The position numbers were made by a program, and so were the translations under genes. The notes under the pieces were generated by a model. The model saw nothing but the letters and a program-made list of their open reading frames with translations. It made no database searches and was not told the origin of the DNA. 64,000 nt of DNA from a bacterium D16-34 (lineage in GTDB: Bacteria; Actinomycetota; Coriobacteriia; Coriobacteriales; Eggerthellaceae): NCBI GenBank assembly GCA_003612515.1, contig RAZB01000001.1, positions 496,001 through 560,000 on the forward strand. Direction: 5' to 3'. Below are positions 49,348 to 58,550 of this stretch, piece by piece; position 1 is the stretch's first letter; the number at the start of each line of letters is the position of its first letter.

Positions 49348-52300
49348 TGAGTGCCATAGCCAATTATACGTGGCGCTCACTTGGTGCAAATCGTGTTCGA
49401 ACTGCAGTCACCATTGCGGGCGTTGCGCTTGCAGCTGCGCTTTTAACTGCAGTTTTAGGCACCTATACGTCACTGAATCATTATCTTTATCAAACCGAAG
49501 AAGAACTCTCGGGAACATGGATGTCATCAGTTGAGCTTGATCCAGATAGCGAACCTGGCGAAGGAGCTGTAGCAGCTGATGTGCTGAGTGAGGTTCAGGC
49601 AGCCTCAAACGTGAGCGGTGTTGCCACGGTGCAAGAGGTTGGCTTTGCTGCTTTGAGTGACAAGCAGCAGGACTACCTCGGTAACTATGCAGCCATCATG
49701 TCGTTTACTGGTGAATTAGAAAGCTTGTGCGCCGTTAAGCCATGCGAAGGAGAAGTGCCTGATCAACCTGGTGAAATTCTTCTGCCTGAATCGTGGAAAA
49801 CCAGGGAGGGCACATCTCTTGGAGATTCGATTACCTTTGATGTTGGTCAGCGCGAATTGATCATGCCAGAGGGCGAAGAAGATCAAACGGTAACTGAGGA
49901 GTCGGTAGATCTCCCACGCGTGTCAGAAATTGATTCTGATGGCGATGTGACTACCACCGTATATAAACCAGGCATGATTTTGCATGCCCACGATGCTTTT
50001 AATTCTTCTGCCGAAGGAGGCATTTATGACGAGCAGATTATTAACGCTCAAAAGCGAAGCTATACGGTAGTTGGTTTTTATGATCGCTCTCCGTATGCAA
50101 TTTCGTCTGCGGTTGGACAAACTTGTCTGGTAGTTGATAATCAGCCGGTATCTAACCCAGTGGCTGTTTATCTTTCTTTTTCAAATGTGAGCAGCCAAGA
50201 TGAGGTAGAGTCGGAGACCTTAGCGCTTTTCCCTGACAGTGGCATAACGCTGCATACGGCTCTTTTGAGGTATATGGGTGTGCGTAGTGGAGGCTCAATT
50301 TGGGATACGTTTTTTGGAATTGCAAGCGTGTTAGCAGTCATTATTGTGGTGGCATGCGTATCGCTTATCTATAACGCATTCGCCATTTCGGTGGCAGAAC
50401 GTTCTGGTCAGTTTGGGCTTTTAGCTTCTATTGGAGCTTCAAAGCGCCAGTTACGCAGATCCGTGCTGATGGAGGCTGGCTTTGTTACGGTGGTCGGTGT
50501 GCCTTTGGGGCTTTTGGTTGGCATAGGGGGATGCATGGTGACCTTTGCTATCTTAGGGCCTCAAATTGCGAGCGTCTTGAGCATCTCTGAAGTTCCTTTT
50601 GAAGTGTATATAGAAGCATGGGCACTGCTATTTGCAGCGCTTCTCACTATGGTTACGGTGTTGGCTTCAGCATTTTTGCCGGCTTTACGTATGAGTCGGA
50701 TAAGTGCGATAGATGCTATTCGACAGGCTCAAACAGGACGAGTAAGCAAACGCGGTATTACAGATGCGCGCGTATGCGCACGACCTGGTAAAACATGGAA
50801 ACACAAAGGCATTGCAGGCGCTGTTTTTGGTGTCAGTGGGCAACTTGCGCGCATTAACCATCGGCGTTCAGCATCAAAGGGACGTGCGGCTTCGTTATCT
50901 TTGGCGCTTGCGGTTGTGCTTATCATGACTTCGGGCTCGTTAAATGTGTGGCTGGGTTCTTTGGTAAATGCTGCCCAAGGAAGTGAAACCAGTGACTATG
51001 CCATTTCGGCAAGTTTCGAGGACCGACGGGTTGACGGACAGCTTATGGACGAATATGGGCGTGCCTATAAAAGTCTTGCCAGCGTTGAAGGGGTTGTCGG
51101 TCAGGGTTGGAATGCGCAGGTCGCCTTACCAGCGCTTTTGCCCGAACAGATGGTAGGCGCAAGCCTTACCGATGGCTCTGTTTTCGCCGTAGCGGGAGAG
51201 TATAGCCCTGGCGTGATCGGATGTGTTGCTTCCGTTGATTTTTTGGATGACGAAACATTCGACACTTATGTGACAGATCTTGGTCTTGATCCAGCTCAGT
51301 TTGACAGCGTAACTACAACTTCAGCGCCTGCCGTTGCAATTTCGCAAGGATATGGCAATAACGGTTCGGTTTATCAGTTGCTTACAATGCTGACTTCAAC
51401 CGGCACCGTGCAATTGGCGGTAAGTGCGCAAGAAGGTGATACAACCACCAGTAATATTGCGGTTTTGGGTGAGGAAGAACGGAGATACTTGCAGCAGGGT
51501 GAAGGCGGCTCGGCTTATCCCGACACGCAAAGTGAATCCGCCTCTGATGGTAACGGAGGAACAGATACGGTTGTGTTTGCGCCCTACTACTTTGACGATC
51601 ACGATTCGCAAGTATTCCTAGATCCTGTACAAACCACCTATTCGTTTGTAGATATTAATGTAGTGGCATTGGCTGAACAGGCGCCTGAAACTATCGGTCA
51701 GGGCTCAGGGGTTGTGCTTATCATGCCGGCATCAGCGGCAGCAACACTTGATTGTAAGGGCGCCAACCCTTATTTCCGAGCTGCATTAAATCTAAGCCCC
51801 GATACCCAGTTGAGTGCCGACGAGGTTGCCGAAGCACTTGAAGATCAGATGGAGGCGGCGTTTGCTGAACTTGCCAAGAAAACTAACCCGAGCTTTTATA
51901 CTATTTCAAATCTCGCGGAAGAGATGAAATCCGTTACGCTTGTTGCAACAATTGTTAACGTGTTTTGCCTGCTCTTCGCCATAATTTTAGCTCTTATTGC
52001 ACTTGCTAATGTGTTTAACACCATCACCAACGGACTCATTTTGCGACGTCGCGAATTCGCCGTCATGAAATCAGTGGGACTTTCTGCAAAACAATTCCGT
52101 CGAATGATCGTATGCGAATGCGTAGGGTATGGTTTACGTGGTCTTATTCCTGGAGCACTCGTTTCAATAATTGTTTCGATGTTTTTGTATGCAGCGGTGG
52201 CACAGTCGCTCAGTGGAATGACATTCAGCATTCCGTGGCTATACGTCTTGCTTGCAATTGGCATGGTGAGCGTGGCTATGGCGTTGTCGGTAGCGTATGG

Positions 52301-52358
52301 TATGAGCAGATGCAAAGCTGACAACATTGTTGAGGCGCTTCGGCGCGAGACTCAGTAA
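49347..52358 (+). CDS. FtsX-family ABC transporter permease, large
   Basis: 1,003 residues. Start and preceding stop overlap in TGATG. Layout: membrane segment at about 18-40, an extracytoplasmic domain (about 45-320), three membrane segments (about 325-465) with an FtsX domain (SVAERSGQFGLLASIGASKRQ), a cytoplasmic link, a fourth segment near 530, a second extracytoplasmic domain (about 555-855), and three segments at the C-terminus with a second FtsX-type motif (RRREFAVMKSVGLSAKQFRR). The two halves are a tandem duplication of the MacB/LolC fold, so one polypeptide can replace a dimer. Both external domains are large. Context points to antimicrobial-peptide or envelope stress defence. Confidence 0.88.
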   Translation: MSAIANYTWRSLGANRVRTAVTIAGVALAAALLTAVLGTYTSLNHYLYQTEEELSGTWMSSVELDPDSEPGEGAVAADVLSEVQAASNVSGVATVQEVGFAALSDKQQDYLGNYAAIMSFTGELESLCAVKPCEGEVPDQPGEILLPESWKTREGTSLGDSITFDVGQRELIMPEGEEDQTVTEESVDLPRVSEIDSDGDVTTTVYKPGMILHAHDAFNSSAEGGIYDEQIINAQKRSYTVVGFYDRSPYAISSAVGQTCLVVDNQPVSNPVAVYLSFSNVSSQDEVESETLALFPDSGITLHTALLRYMGVRSGGSIWDTFFGIASVLAVIIVVACVSLIYNAFAISVAERSGQFGLLASIGASKRQLRRSVLMEAGFVTVVGVPLGLLVGIGGCMVTFAILGPQIASVLSISEVPFEVYIEAWALLFAALLTMVTVLASAFLPALRMSRISAIDAIRQAQTGRVSKRGITDARVCARPGKTWKHKGIAGAVFGVSGQLARINHRRSASKGRAASLSLALAVVLIMTSGSLNVWLGSLVNAAQGSETSDYAISASFEDRRVDGQLMDEYGRAYKSLASVEGVVGQGWNAQVALPALLPEQMVGASLTDGSVFAVAGEYSPGVIGCVASVDFLDDETFDTYVTDLGLDPAQFDSVTTTSAPAVAISQGYGNNGSVYQLLTMLTSTGTVQLAVSAQEGDTTTSNIAVLGEEERRYLQQGEGGSAYPDTQSESASDGNGGTDTVVFAPYYFDDHDSQVFLDPVQTTYSFVDINVVALAEQAPETIGQGSGVVLIMPASAAATLDCKGANPYFRAALNLSPDTQLSADEVAEALEDQMEAAFAELAKKTNPSFYTISNLAEEMKSVTLVATIVNVFCLLFAIILALIALANVFNTITNGLILRRREFAVMKSVGLSAKQFRRMIVCECVGYGLRGLIPGALVSIIVSMFLYAAVAQSLSGMTFSIPWLYVLLAIGMVSVAMALSVAYGMSRCKADNIVEALRRETQ

Positions 52359-52459
52359 CCTTTGACGTGAAGCCCGACGACTATAAGACAGAGGTGTTGT
52401 CAGACATAAGCCAATAAAGAGAAGCAACATAATTTGCGTGTATGCGTGAAGGAGGGAAC

Positions 52460-53650
52460 ATGAAAGCTCGAATTATACTGTGCTGTTTCCTCCTTCTTTT
52501 TGTAAACCAAGGCCTGACCGCAACATCGTTTAACGTCTTTCAAACCTATATCGTGCAAATACCTGGTGTTGGCGATATCGGTGGCTCAACGATGTTGACT
52601 GTGCGCACCTTCGTATCACTTCTTGCCATCTTTTTTGTGAGCGGATTTTATAAGCGCGTATCACTGAGGGTGGGCTCAACACTTGCGATGTTGTTTACGG
52701 CTACGGGATTTTTTATATATGCTTTCGCGAATAGTCTCGGCATGCTTTGTTTAGGCAGCGTATTTACCGGTATTGGCTATGGCTTTGGCAGCATGGTTGT
52801 CATCACGATGATCATTGGAAACTGGTTTCGAGGGCACCTTGGAACAATGGTGGGAATAGCTGGCATGGGAACAGGTGTTGCCTCTATGGTTATGCCTGTT
52901 GTGGTTGCTGCGGTGATTGAGGCGTCGTCGCTTTCAGCTGCATTTATGCTCGAAGGAATTTTGGCGTGCGTGCTTGCGTGCGTCGTCGTAGCGCTGTTGC
53001 GATCTAAACCCGAAGATGTGGGTATGAGCATACAAACTGAGTCTGATACGTATGCGCAACGGCGAGGTCGTAAGGTGGTTATGGGCACAACAACCATCGG
53101 CACCCACGATAAGCGCCTCATGCTGATATGCATCTTTTTGCTGGGTGCGGTCTGTATTGTTGGCAACAGCTACTTTTCGGTGTTGTTGACCTCGTCAGGC
53201 ATATCGCTCGGAATAGCGGCTTTGTTTACCGCCATTATGGGGCTGGCACTTACGCTGTCGAAATTGGTCACGGGGTGGGTGTTTGACCTGATTGGCACAA
53301 AGCATGGCTCCATGGTCTTTTTCGCCCTGTTCTTTGTTGGATTGATGCTGTGTTATTTGGTAAGTAGAGCCGGAAGCGTAGACGCGCTGTTCGCCGCGCT
53401 CTTTTTGGGCGCAGGCATTGCGGTTGGAAATACCGGTGTGTCCATTTTTGCCCTTGAGCTTTCTTCGCCTTCGCAAAGGCTTAAGCTAATCAGAGACTTT
53501 CAAGTATCCTTTGCTTTTGGTGGATTCGTTTTTACCATGCTACCAGGTGTTTTGGCGAATTATACCGGCAGCTATGGCATCACTTATTTGCTTTTTGCGG
53601 CAGCTGTGGTTGTTTGCTTGGCGATTGTTTTACACGTGTACAAGAGATGA
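52460..53650 (+). CDS. Major facilitator superfamily transporter
   Basis: 396 residues, about 12 membrane segments. The ATG at 52460 follows AAGGAGGG; an ATG six codons upstream has no site. GLTATSFNVFQTY near the N-terminus and GYGFGSMVVITMIIGNWF in segment four resemble the oxalate/formate antiporter and monocarboxylate branch. A central cytoplasmic loop (RSKPEDVGM, then RRGRK) splits the halves. It probably carries a small organic acid; the substrate cannot be read from sequence. It is not clearly in an operon with the ABC genes (101-base gap). Confidence 0.8.
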   Translation: MKARIILCCFLLLFVNQGLTATSFNVFQTYIVQIPGVGDIGGSTMLTVRTFVSLLAIFFVSGFYKRVSLRVGSTLAMLFTATGFFIYAFANSLGMLCLGSVFTGIGYGFGSMVVITMIIGNWFRGHLGTMVGIAGMGTGVASMVMPVVVAAVIEASSLSAAFMLEGILACVLACVVVALLRSKPEDVGMSIQTESDTYAQRRGRKVVMGTTTIGTHDKRLMLICIFLLGAVCIVGNSYFSVLLTSSGISLGIAALFTAIMGLALTLSKLVTGWVFDLIGTKHGSMVFFALFFVGLMLCYLVSRAGSVDALFAALFLGAGIAVGNTGVSIFALELSSPSQRLKLIRDFQVSFAFGGFVFTMLPGVLANYTGSYGITYLLFAAAVVVCLAIVLHVYKR

Positions 53651-53678
53651 GTTGATCTATAAACTGAGGCGATGACAT

Positions 53679-53707
53679 CTGTCAGATTGCTAACTCTTTC
53701 GTATAAT
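53679..53707 (+). promoter_or_regulatory. Candidate promoter of the hybrid sensor kinase gene
   Basis: CTGTCA at 53679-53684 and a perfect TATAAT at 53702-53707 with a 17-base spacer, about 100 bases before the start codon. Confidence 0.45.
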
Positions 53708-53809
53708 AAGGTATAAAATTTGTTCGTTGCTTGAGGGCAAAGACTAACCAATCTATCAATAGCCTAAGAAACCCAATACGCAGGTGCATGAAGCTTCGGG
53801 GGTCGTCTC

Positions 53810-56596
53810 ATGTATCAAGATCATATTCATATTGTAACTAGCGGTCTTTCGCCAGAACTGAACGCAGCAATTCAAGCGTGTCCAGCATTACCTGCTTGCG
53901 AACACGCTTTTGCTGTAGTGGATGATATTGACTCATCGGGCGAGGTCAACCCGTTGTTGTCGCAAGCTGATTTGGTGATTGTGGCTTGTCCAGAACACGA
54001 TGCGCTCTCCAAGGTTCATCAGGTGTTGTCTTGTATTGGGGCGCGTGCTCAGGTGATAGTTTTAGTGGACAGTGCTAACGCAGCAGGAATTGCTTGTCTT
54101 GCAGATGAGCGAATCTTTGATATCGCGACACTCCCTGTCAGCCCTGAGATGCTTGCGTTTCGTTTTAGTCGCTGGCAGCACCATCGCAAACAAGCCGATG
54201 ATTTGTTCGAAGCGCAGCAGTTTTTGGATGCAACCATCAACTCAATACCTTGTTTGGTCTGGTATAAGACTGATGCAGGCGTGCACGAAAAAGTCAACGA
54301 TGCATTTTGTAAGACCGTCAATAAGCCCAAAGAGATTGTCGAAGGGAAGCGTCACGCATTCATTTGGGATGTTGAGCAAGATGATCCTGCCTGCATTGAG
54401 TCTGAGCGCATCGTCATGTCTAACCAAAAGACATGTATAGCCGAAGAGCAGGTGCAAACAGGTGACGGAAAACGGCTGTTAACCACGTATAAGTCTCCGC
54501 TCTATAACCTAGATGGCTCTGTTATGGGCACGGTTGGTGTTGCCATCGATATTACGCAAGAGCGCGAATACGAAAACTCGCTCATTGAGAAAAACCGCAG
54601 CTTAGAGTCTATCTTTAGGTCTATGGATGGCGGTATTATCGCGCATTCTTTAGACGGGAAGCAGATTTTAAGCATCAACGAAGCTGCGCTTTCTATTTTG
54701 GAGTGCGGATCCCTGGAAGAGCTTATGGAAAGCGGCTTTGATATGGTGGCTCCCTCGCTTTTTGAAGAAGACAAAAGGGTGGTTCGCGCACGCATCAATA
54801 GCCTCAAAAGCCCAGGCGACAGTGCAAGTATTGATTACAGAATTCGTCGCGACGATGGATCGGTGACTCATATCATGGGCAACGTTAAGCTCATGGAGCA
54901 AGATGGCGAGCTGTTCTATCAGCGCTTCTTGATTGACGTTACCGAGCAAAAACTTCGCGAAGAAGAAAAAGAGCGCCATCAACGAGATCTTATCAATGCG
55001 CTGAGCCGTGACTACTTATTGGTTTGCTCGTTTGATATGGATACAGGCGAAGGCGAGACGTTACGCATTACAAAAGATGGAGAAGGCGCTGAACTCAAAG
55101 AGATATTTCCTGAGAAAGTTAAATTAGAAAGCTGCTTGCGCACCTACATTGAGCAGCGCGTCTATGAAAAAGATCGCGAAATGCTTGTCGCTGCACTCTC
55201 GCGAGAATCAATATCTCTTGAGATGGCGCAGAACAAGCGTTTTGATACGACGTATCGCACCGGATGCGATGGCAGTCTTGAATATCACCAAGCAACGGTG
55301 GTTCGAGTGCGTGATTGGAATAGCGACCATTTAGTTGTGCTCGGCCTTCGCAATGTTGATAGTCAAATTCGCGAGGAAATGCAAAAAACTACGCTCCTTG
55401 AAGAGGCGCTCATGCGGGCAAATAAAGCCAGCGAAGCAAAGAGTGCGTTTTTGACCAACATGAGCCATGACATTCGCACGCCGATGAACGCCATCATGGG
55501 CTTTACGACTTTGGCAAGCAACCATGTAACAGAAACCGAGCGTGTACGCGATTATTTGGCGAAAATCCGTACGTCCAGTGCACATCTGCTCAGTCTCATC
55601 AACGACATTTTGGATATGAGTCGCATTGAAAGCGGTAAAGCTTCACTCGACGAAAAGCCCTGCAATATAGCTGAAGTGTTCGACAATCTGGCGGTGATTT
55701 TGCAGTCGGAGGTGGCGCGCAATGGTTTGACGCTGACGGTGGATACGTCACACATAACACATCCTGAAGTGTATTGCGATAGCTTGAAAATCAATCAAAT
55801 CATGCTTAATTTGTTGGGCAATGCAATCAAATTTACGGACGCAGATGGTTTTGTAAGTGTTCGCGTGGATGAGTTGCCTGATGCGCCCGTTGATCATGCG
55901 CGTTTTAGAGTTGTGGTAACCGACACCGGTATTGGCATGAGCGAGAGCTTTTTGGAGCATATTTTCGACCCCTTTGAGCGCGAACGCACATCAACGATTA
56001 GCGGCATTCAGGGCACCGGTCTTGGTATGGCTATCACCAAAAACCTCGTCGATATGATGAATGGCACCATTGATGTACGAAGCACGCTCGGTCAAGGTTC
56101 TGAGTTTACGCTGGTATTTACCTTGCAGCGCACATCGAAAGAAAGCTTGGCTGATGCGTTTTGTCCGACGGATACGAGCGCAAACGCAGCAGATAAGATG
56201 CGTGGTGCTCGCGTGCTCTTAGTGGACGACAACATGCTCAATCGCGAAATAGCTATCACTATTTTGCAGGACGCAGGTTTTGTCGTCGATTATGCCACCA
56301 ATGGGCAAGAAGCGGTTGATATGGTTCGCAACGCAGCACCAGGATGCTATAAATTGGTGCTCATGGATATCCAAATGCCTATCATGAACGGATACGAAGC
56401 AGCGCGGGCCATTCGAGACTATGAGCAGGAAACGCAGGCGTGCGATGCTGGGCGAATGTGCATTTTGGCAATTACTGCCGATGCATTCGATACCGATCGC
56501 AATAAAGCGCTTGCGTGCGGCATGGACGGGCACGTGCCAAAGCCTATTGAGATTGATGTGTTGTTTGATGCACTCAATAAGCTTTTGGTTGGCTAG
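53810..56596 (+). CDS. Hybrid sensor histidine kinase with PAS domains and receiver
   Basis: 928 residues, no membrane segment. Residues 1-125 look like a degenerate receiver-type domain (QADLVIVACPEHD, AQVIVLVDSA, ATLPVSPEML) without the expected lysine. Two PAS-like domains follow (about 135-255 and 265-385), then a further sensory region (about 390-520), a short coiled linker, HisKA with H553 (MSHDIRTPMNAIMG), HATPase_c (LLGNAIKF, DTGIGMS, GTGLGMAI) and a C-terminal receiver with D853 (LVLMDIQMPIMNG) and KPIE. It is a soluble phosphorelay protein with no output domain, so a separate Hpt protein or regulator is needed. None is adjacent. Confidence 0.88.
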   Translation: MYQDHIHIVTSGLSPELNAAIQACPALPACEHAFAVVDDIDSSGEVNPLLSQADLVIVACPEHDALSKVHQVLSCIGARAQVIVLVDSANAAGIACLADERIFDIATLPVSPEMLAFRFSRWQHHRKQADDLFEAQQFLDATINSIPCLVWYKTDAGVHEKVNDAFCKTVNKPKEIVEGKRHAFIWDVEQDDPACIESERIVMSNQKTCIAEEQVQTGDGKRLLTTYKSPLYNLDGSVMGTVGVAIDITQEREYENSLIEKNRSLESIFRSMDGGIIAHSLDGKQILSINEAALSILECGSLEELMESGFDMVAPSLFEEDKRVVRARINSLKSPGDSASIDYRIRRDDGSVTHIMGNVKLMEQDGELFYQRFLIDVTEQKLREEEKERHQRDLINALSRDYLLVCSFDMDTGEGETLRITKDGEGAELKEIFPEKVKLESCLRTYIEQRVYEKDREMLVAALSRESISLEMAQNKRFDTTYRTGCDGSLEYHQATVVRVRDWNSDHLVVLGLRNVDSQIREEMQKTTLLEEALMRANKASEAKSAFLTNMSHDIRTPMNAIMGFTTLASNHVTETERVRDYLAKIRTSSAHLLSLINDILDMSRIESGKASLDEKPCNIAEVFDNLAVILQSEVARNGLTLTVDTSHITHPEVYCDSLKINQIMLNLLGNAIKFTDADGFVSVRVDELPDAPVDHARFRVVVTDTGIGMSESFLEHIFDPFERERTSTISGIQGTGLGMAITKNLVDMMNGTIDVRSTLGQGSEFTLVFTLQRTSKESLADAFCPTDTSANAADKMRGARVLLVDDNMLNREIAITILQDAGFVVDYATNGQEAVDMVRNAAPGCYKLVLMDIQMPIMNGYEAARAIRDYEQETQACDAGRMCILAITADAFDTDRNKALACGMDGHVPKPIEIDVLFDALNKLLVG

Positions 56597-56688
56597 ATAT
56601 TGCTACAACCAGGTCAAAGCGGCGTTTCATTTTCATGACGAATGAGGCAGGCAGGCAGCCAAAAACCTATCCTGGCGTAAAGTAAGGG

Positions 56689-56701
56689 TGTCGAAACGAC
56701 A
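56689..56701. promoter_or_regulatory. Short perfect inverted repeat before the small charged protein gene
   Basis: TGTCG-AAA-CGACA, 28 bases before the start codon and just before the AGGAGG ribosome site. Could be an operator; too short to be certain. Confidence 0.3.
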
Positions 56702-56729
56702 TCTAGAAACATATCGTCAGGAGGCTATC

Positions 56730-56975
56730 ATGAACCGCGAAGAAGAAAAGCACGAACGCATTCATGAAGATAAAAAGCGCCATCATGCAGAAGACGAAAT
56801 TCGCCATGAATGGAAAGCGGAACAGAATCGCGAATACCACGAGATGAAATCCGAGAAAGCGCCTATCGAAGAGCGCATAGCAAACGAAGAGCGCTCAGAG
56901 CGTCGCCAAGAGCACGAGATTGCAAATGACCTGGTAGAAGAAGCAAACGAGACACTGCCAGGTGGCGAAGAATAA
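56730..56975 (+). CDS. Small, highly charged protein of unknown function
   Basis: 81 residues, ATG preceded by AGGAGG at 56719-56724, an almost ideal ribosome site. More than half the residues are Glu, Lys, Arg, His or Asp in an alternating pattern (MNREEEKHERIHEDKKRHH), with hardly any hydrophobic residues until IANDLVEEAN near the end. It should be a solvent-exposed helix or disordered. No signal peptide, metal motif or DNA-binding motif. I do not recognise a family. The strong site and clean ends argue it is real. Confidence 0.65.
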   Translation: MNREEEKHERIHEDKKRHHAEDEIRHEWKAEQNREYHEMKSEKAPIEERIANEERSERRQEHEIANDLVEEANETLPGGEE

Positions 56976-57083
56976 CTTGAAGGCGCAGCTTTTAAGTTGG
57001 CGCTGATGCGCTTTTATAACATGACAGCATAGTGCCACGAATTGAGACGAGATGCATAGGCAACAGGTTTCAAAACGTGGCAC

Positions 57084-57134
57084 TTTGCATGTGTCCACAT
57101 TGTGCATGTGTCTACATCGTGCATATGTCTGCAC
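57084..57134. repeat. 17-base tandem repeat, three imperfect copies
   Basis: Units TTGCATGTGTCCACAT, TGTGCATGTGTCTACAT and CGTGCATATGTCTGCAC follow one another at 57085-57100, 57101-57117 and 57118-57134, ending 12 bases before the XRE gene's stop codon. Without spacers it is not a CRISPR array. Confidence 0.65.
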
Positions 57135-57145
57135 GTTGCACGCGC

Positions 57146-58189
57146 TTAATCTTCGTTTGAGAAGCCCTTCATCAGAATGCTTACTATGCCGCATAAAAGA
57201 CCACCAATTGGCCAAGGAAGCCAAAATAACGCGAGTGAACCTTTGGTATAGTCAACATCGCCGTTCATGGTGGGAATAAGAAGCATGCACAGGGCAATTA
57301 CGGTAGCTATGATCATTATGGTGCCACAGATGGCGCTAATCTTTTTGTTGGTTCTGCTTTGTGACAACAGCTGTGTTTTTTGATCAGCCGGAATGGCGGC
57401 ATTGCTGATCTCGTGTGCTTCTAATATTTCAGCAGCGGTTTCATTGTAAAGGTCGATATTGGTACGGCTCAACGTAAGCGAGCCATGAACTATAAAGCGC
57501 ACTCCAATGCCAATAAGCGCAAGCATGACAGGAAGCCCAATTATCTCTTCAAGACCGGTGTCGCTGAGCGCAATAATGAAGCAAATTCCTACAAAGATAC
57601 AAAGAATGCCACCAATAAGTTCGACAACGAATGTTTTGCGTGCCTGGTCAATGTCGGCTTTCGTATAAAAATTCTCAAGGTAGGGGTGTGCCTTTATAAA
57701 AGCTGATCTACTCATGACAGCGGGAATGAGCAGCGAAAGCAAAACGGCAATGCCGACAAAGAGGCAAAGCAGACCAAGTGCTGCAGCGATGTTTTCGCTG
57801 AGGTAGGCCGGGTGGTACGTGGTTTCGCTTAAAGCAAAGAGAAACACCATGCATGCCACGCCAAACAGAATTGCCATTACTCCATTGGATAGTCGGCTGG
57901 CATAAGTGGTCATAAGTTCGTCATAGCCGAACAAGTCTTTGTTCCAGCCCGATGCGGCACTACCGCTGTTTGACGCATATGGTCTATCTGTCAGGTCACC
58001 TTGTACCAAGTCATCTAAGGTGCAATTGAAGACTTCGCACATTTTAAGAAGCTTATCCATTTCTGGATAACTTCGTTCAGCTTCCCATTTTGCTACAGAT
58101 TGTCGCGAAACACCTAAAAGCATCGCTAGCTGTTCTTGTGTCATATTGTTGGCACCGCGAAGGTGTAAAAGATTGTCGCGAAAGCTCAT
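57146..58189 (-). CDS. XRE-family regulator with a multi-pass membrane domain
   Basis: 347 residues. AAAGGCGAG precedes the ATG. An N-terminal Cro/C1 helix-turn-helix (about residues 6-62; MTQEQLAMLLGVSRQSVAKWE) is joined by an about 35-residue linker to about six membrane segments (residues 100-340). Membrane-bound XRE proteins of this type occur in Firmicutes and Actinobacteria and probably sense membrane state or a ligand. The target is unknown; the surface-protein gene starting 361 bases away on the other strand is a candidate by position. Confidence 0.82.
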   Translation of the reverse strand: MSFRDNLLHLRGANNMTQEQLAMLLGVSRQSVAKWEAERSYPEMDKLLKMCEVFNCTLDDLVQGDLTDRPYASNSGSAASGWNKDLFGYDELMTTYASRLSNGVMAILFGVACMVFLFALSETTYHPAYLSENIAAALGLLCLFVGIAVLLSLLIPAVMSRSAFIKAHPYLENFYTKADIDQARKTFVVELIGGILCIFVGICFIIALSDTGLEEIIGLPVMLALIGIGVRFIVHGSLTLSRTNIDLYNETAAEILEAHEISNAAIPADQKTQLLSQSRTNKKISAICGTIMIIATVIALCMLLIPTMNGDVDYTKGSLALFWLPWPIGGLLCGIVSILMKGFSNED

Positions 58190-58550
58190 ATCTCGCCTTT
58201 CTGGTTTTTGTGCTTGTATAGTTTAGTCGACTGCAGCCAGATTATGAGATAGAGCTGTTGCGTGCCACCAACCATTGCGTGCTTTATGACAAAAAAGTAT
58301 GCACCTAGCGGTTGCTTTTCCCAGTTCAGGCTCTTTATGCTCGATTGTACAAAAGCCCGTGCCGTAAAAATAGCGAGAGGGATGGTTGGGGGTGGAAAGA
58401 AACAGATAGCCTCGTTCGCACCACGTTTCTACCTGATCAATTAACCATTTCTTAAGATATTTCTTTCACTCACCTTCGAACAGTCGTATCATAGTAACGA
58501 TACGGTAACACCCATTTAACGAAGCTCTAACAAGAAACGGGGTGCTTAGC
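58190..58550. other. Divergent intergenic region, XRE regulator and second surface protein
   Basis: 361 bases. Apart from the promoter and inverted repeat near its right end I see no gene. The open frame at 58262-58444 has no ribosome site. Confidence 0.6.
58464..58504 (+). promoter_or_regulatory. Candidate promoter and operator of the second surface-protein gene
   Basis: TTTCAC (58464-58469) and TATCAT (58487-58492) have a 17-base spacer. The inverted repeat CGTATC-8-GATACG (58485-58504) overlaps the -10 box, as a repressor site would. Confidence 0.4.

Noticed and set aside
57084-57134. Tandem repeats considered as a short CRISPR array
   Set aside because: Units are adjacent with no spacers, the unit is only 17 bases, and no cas genes are present.
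58262-58444. A 60-codon frame in the region before the second surface-protein gene
   Set aside because: No ribosome site, no recognisable features, and the sequence around it looks like promoter DNA.
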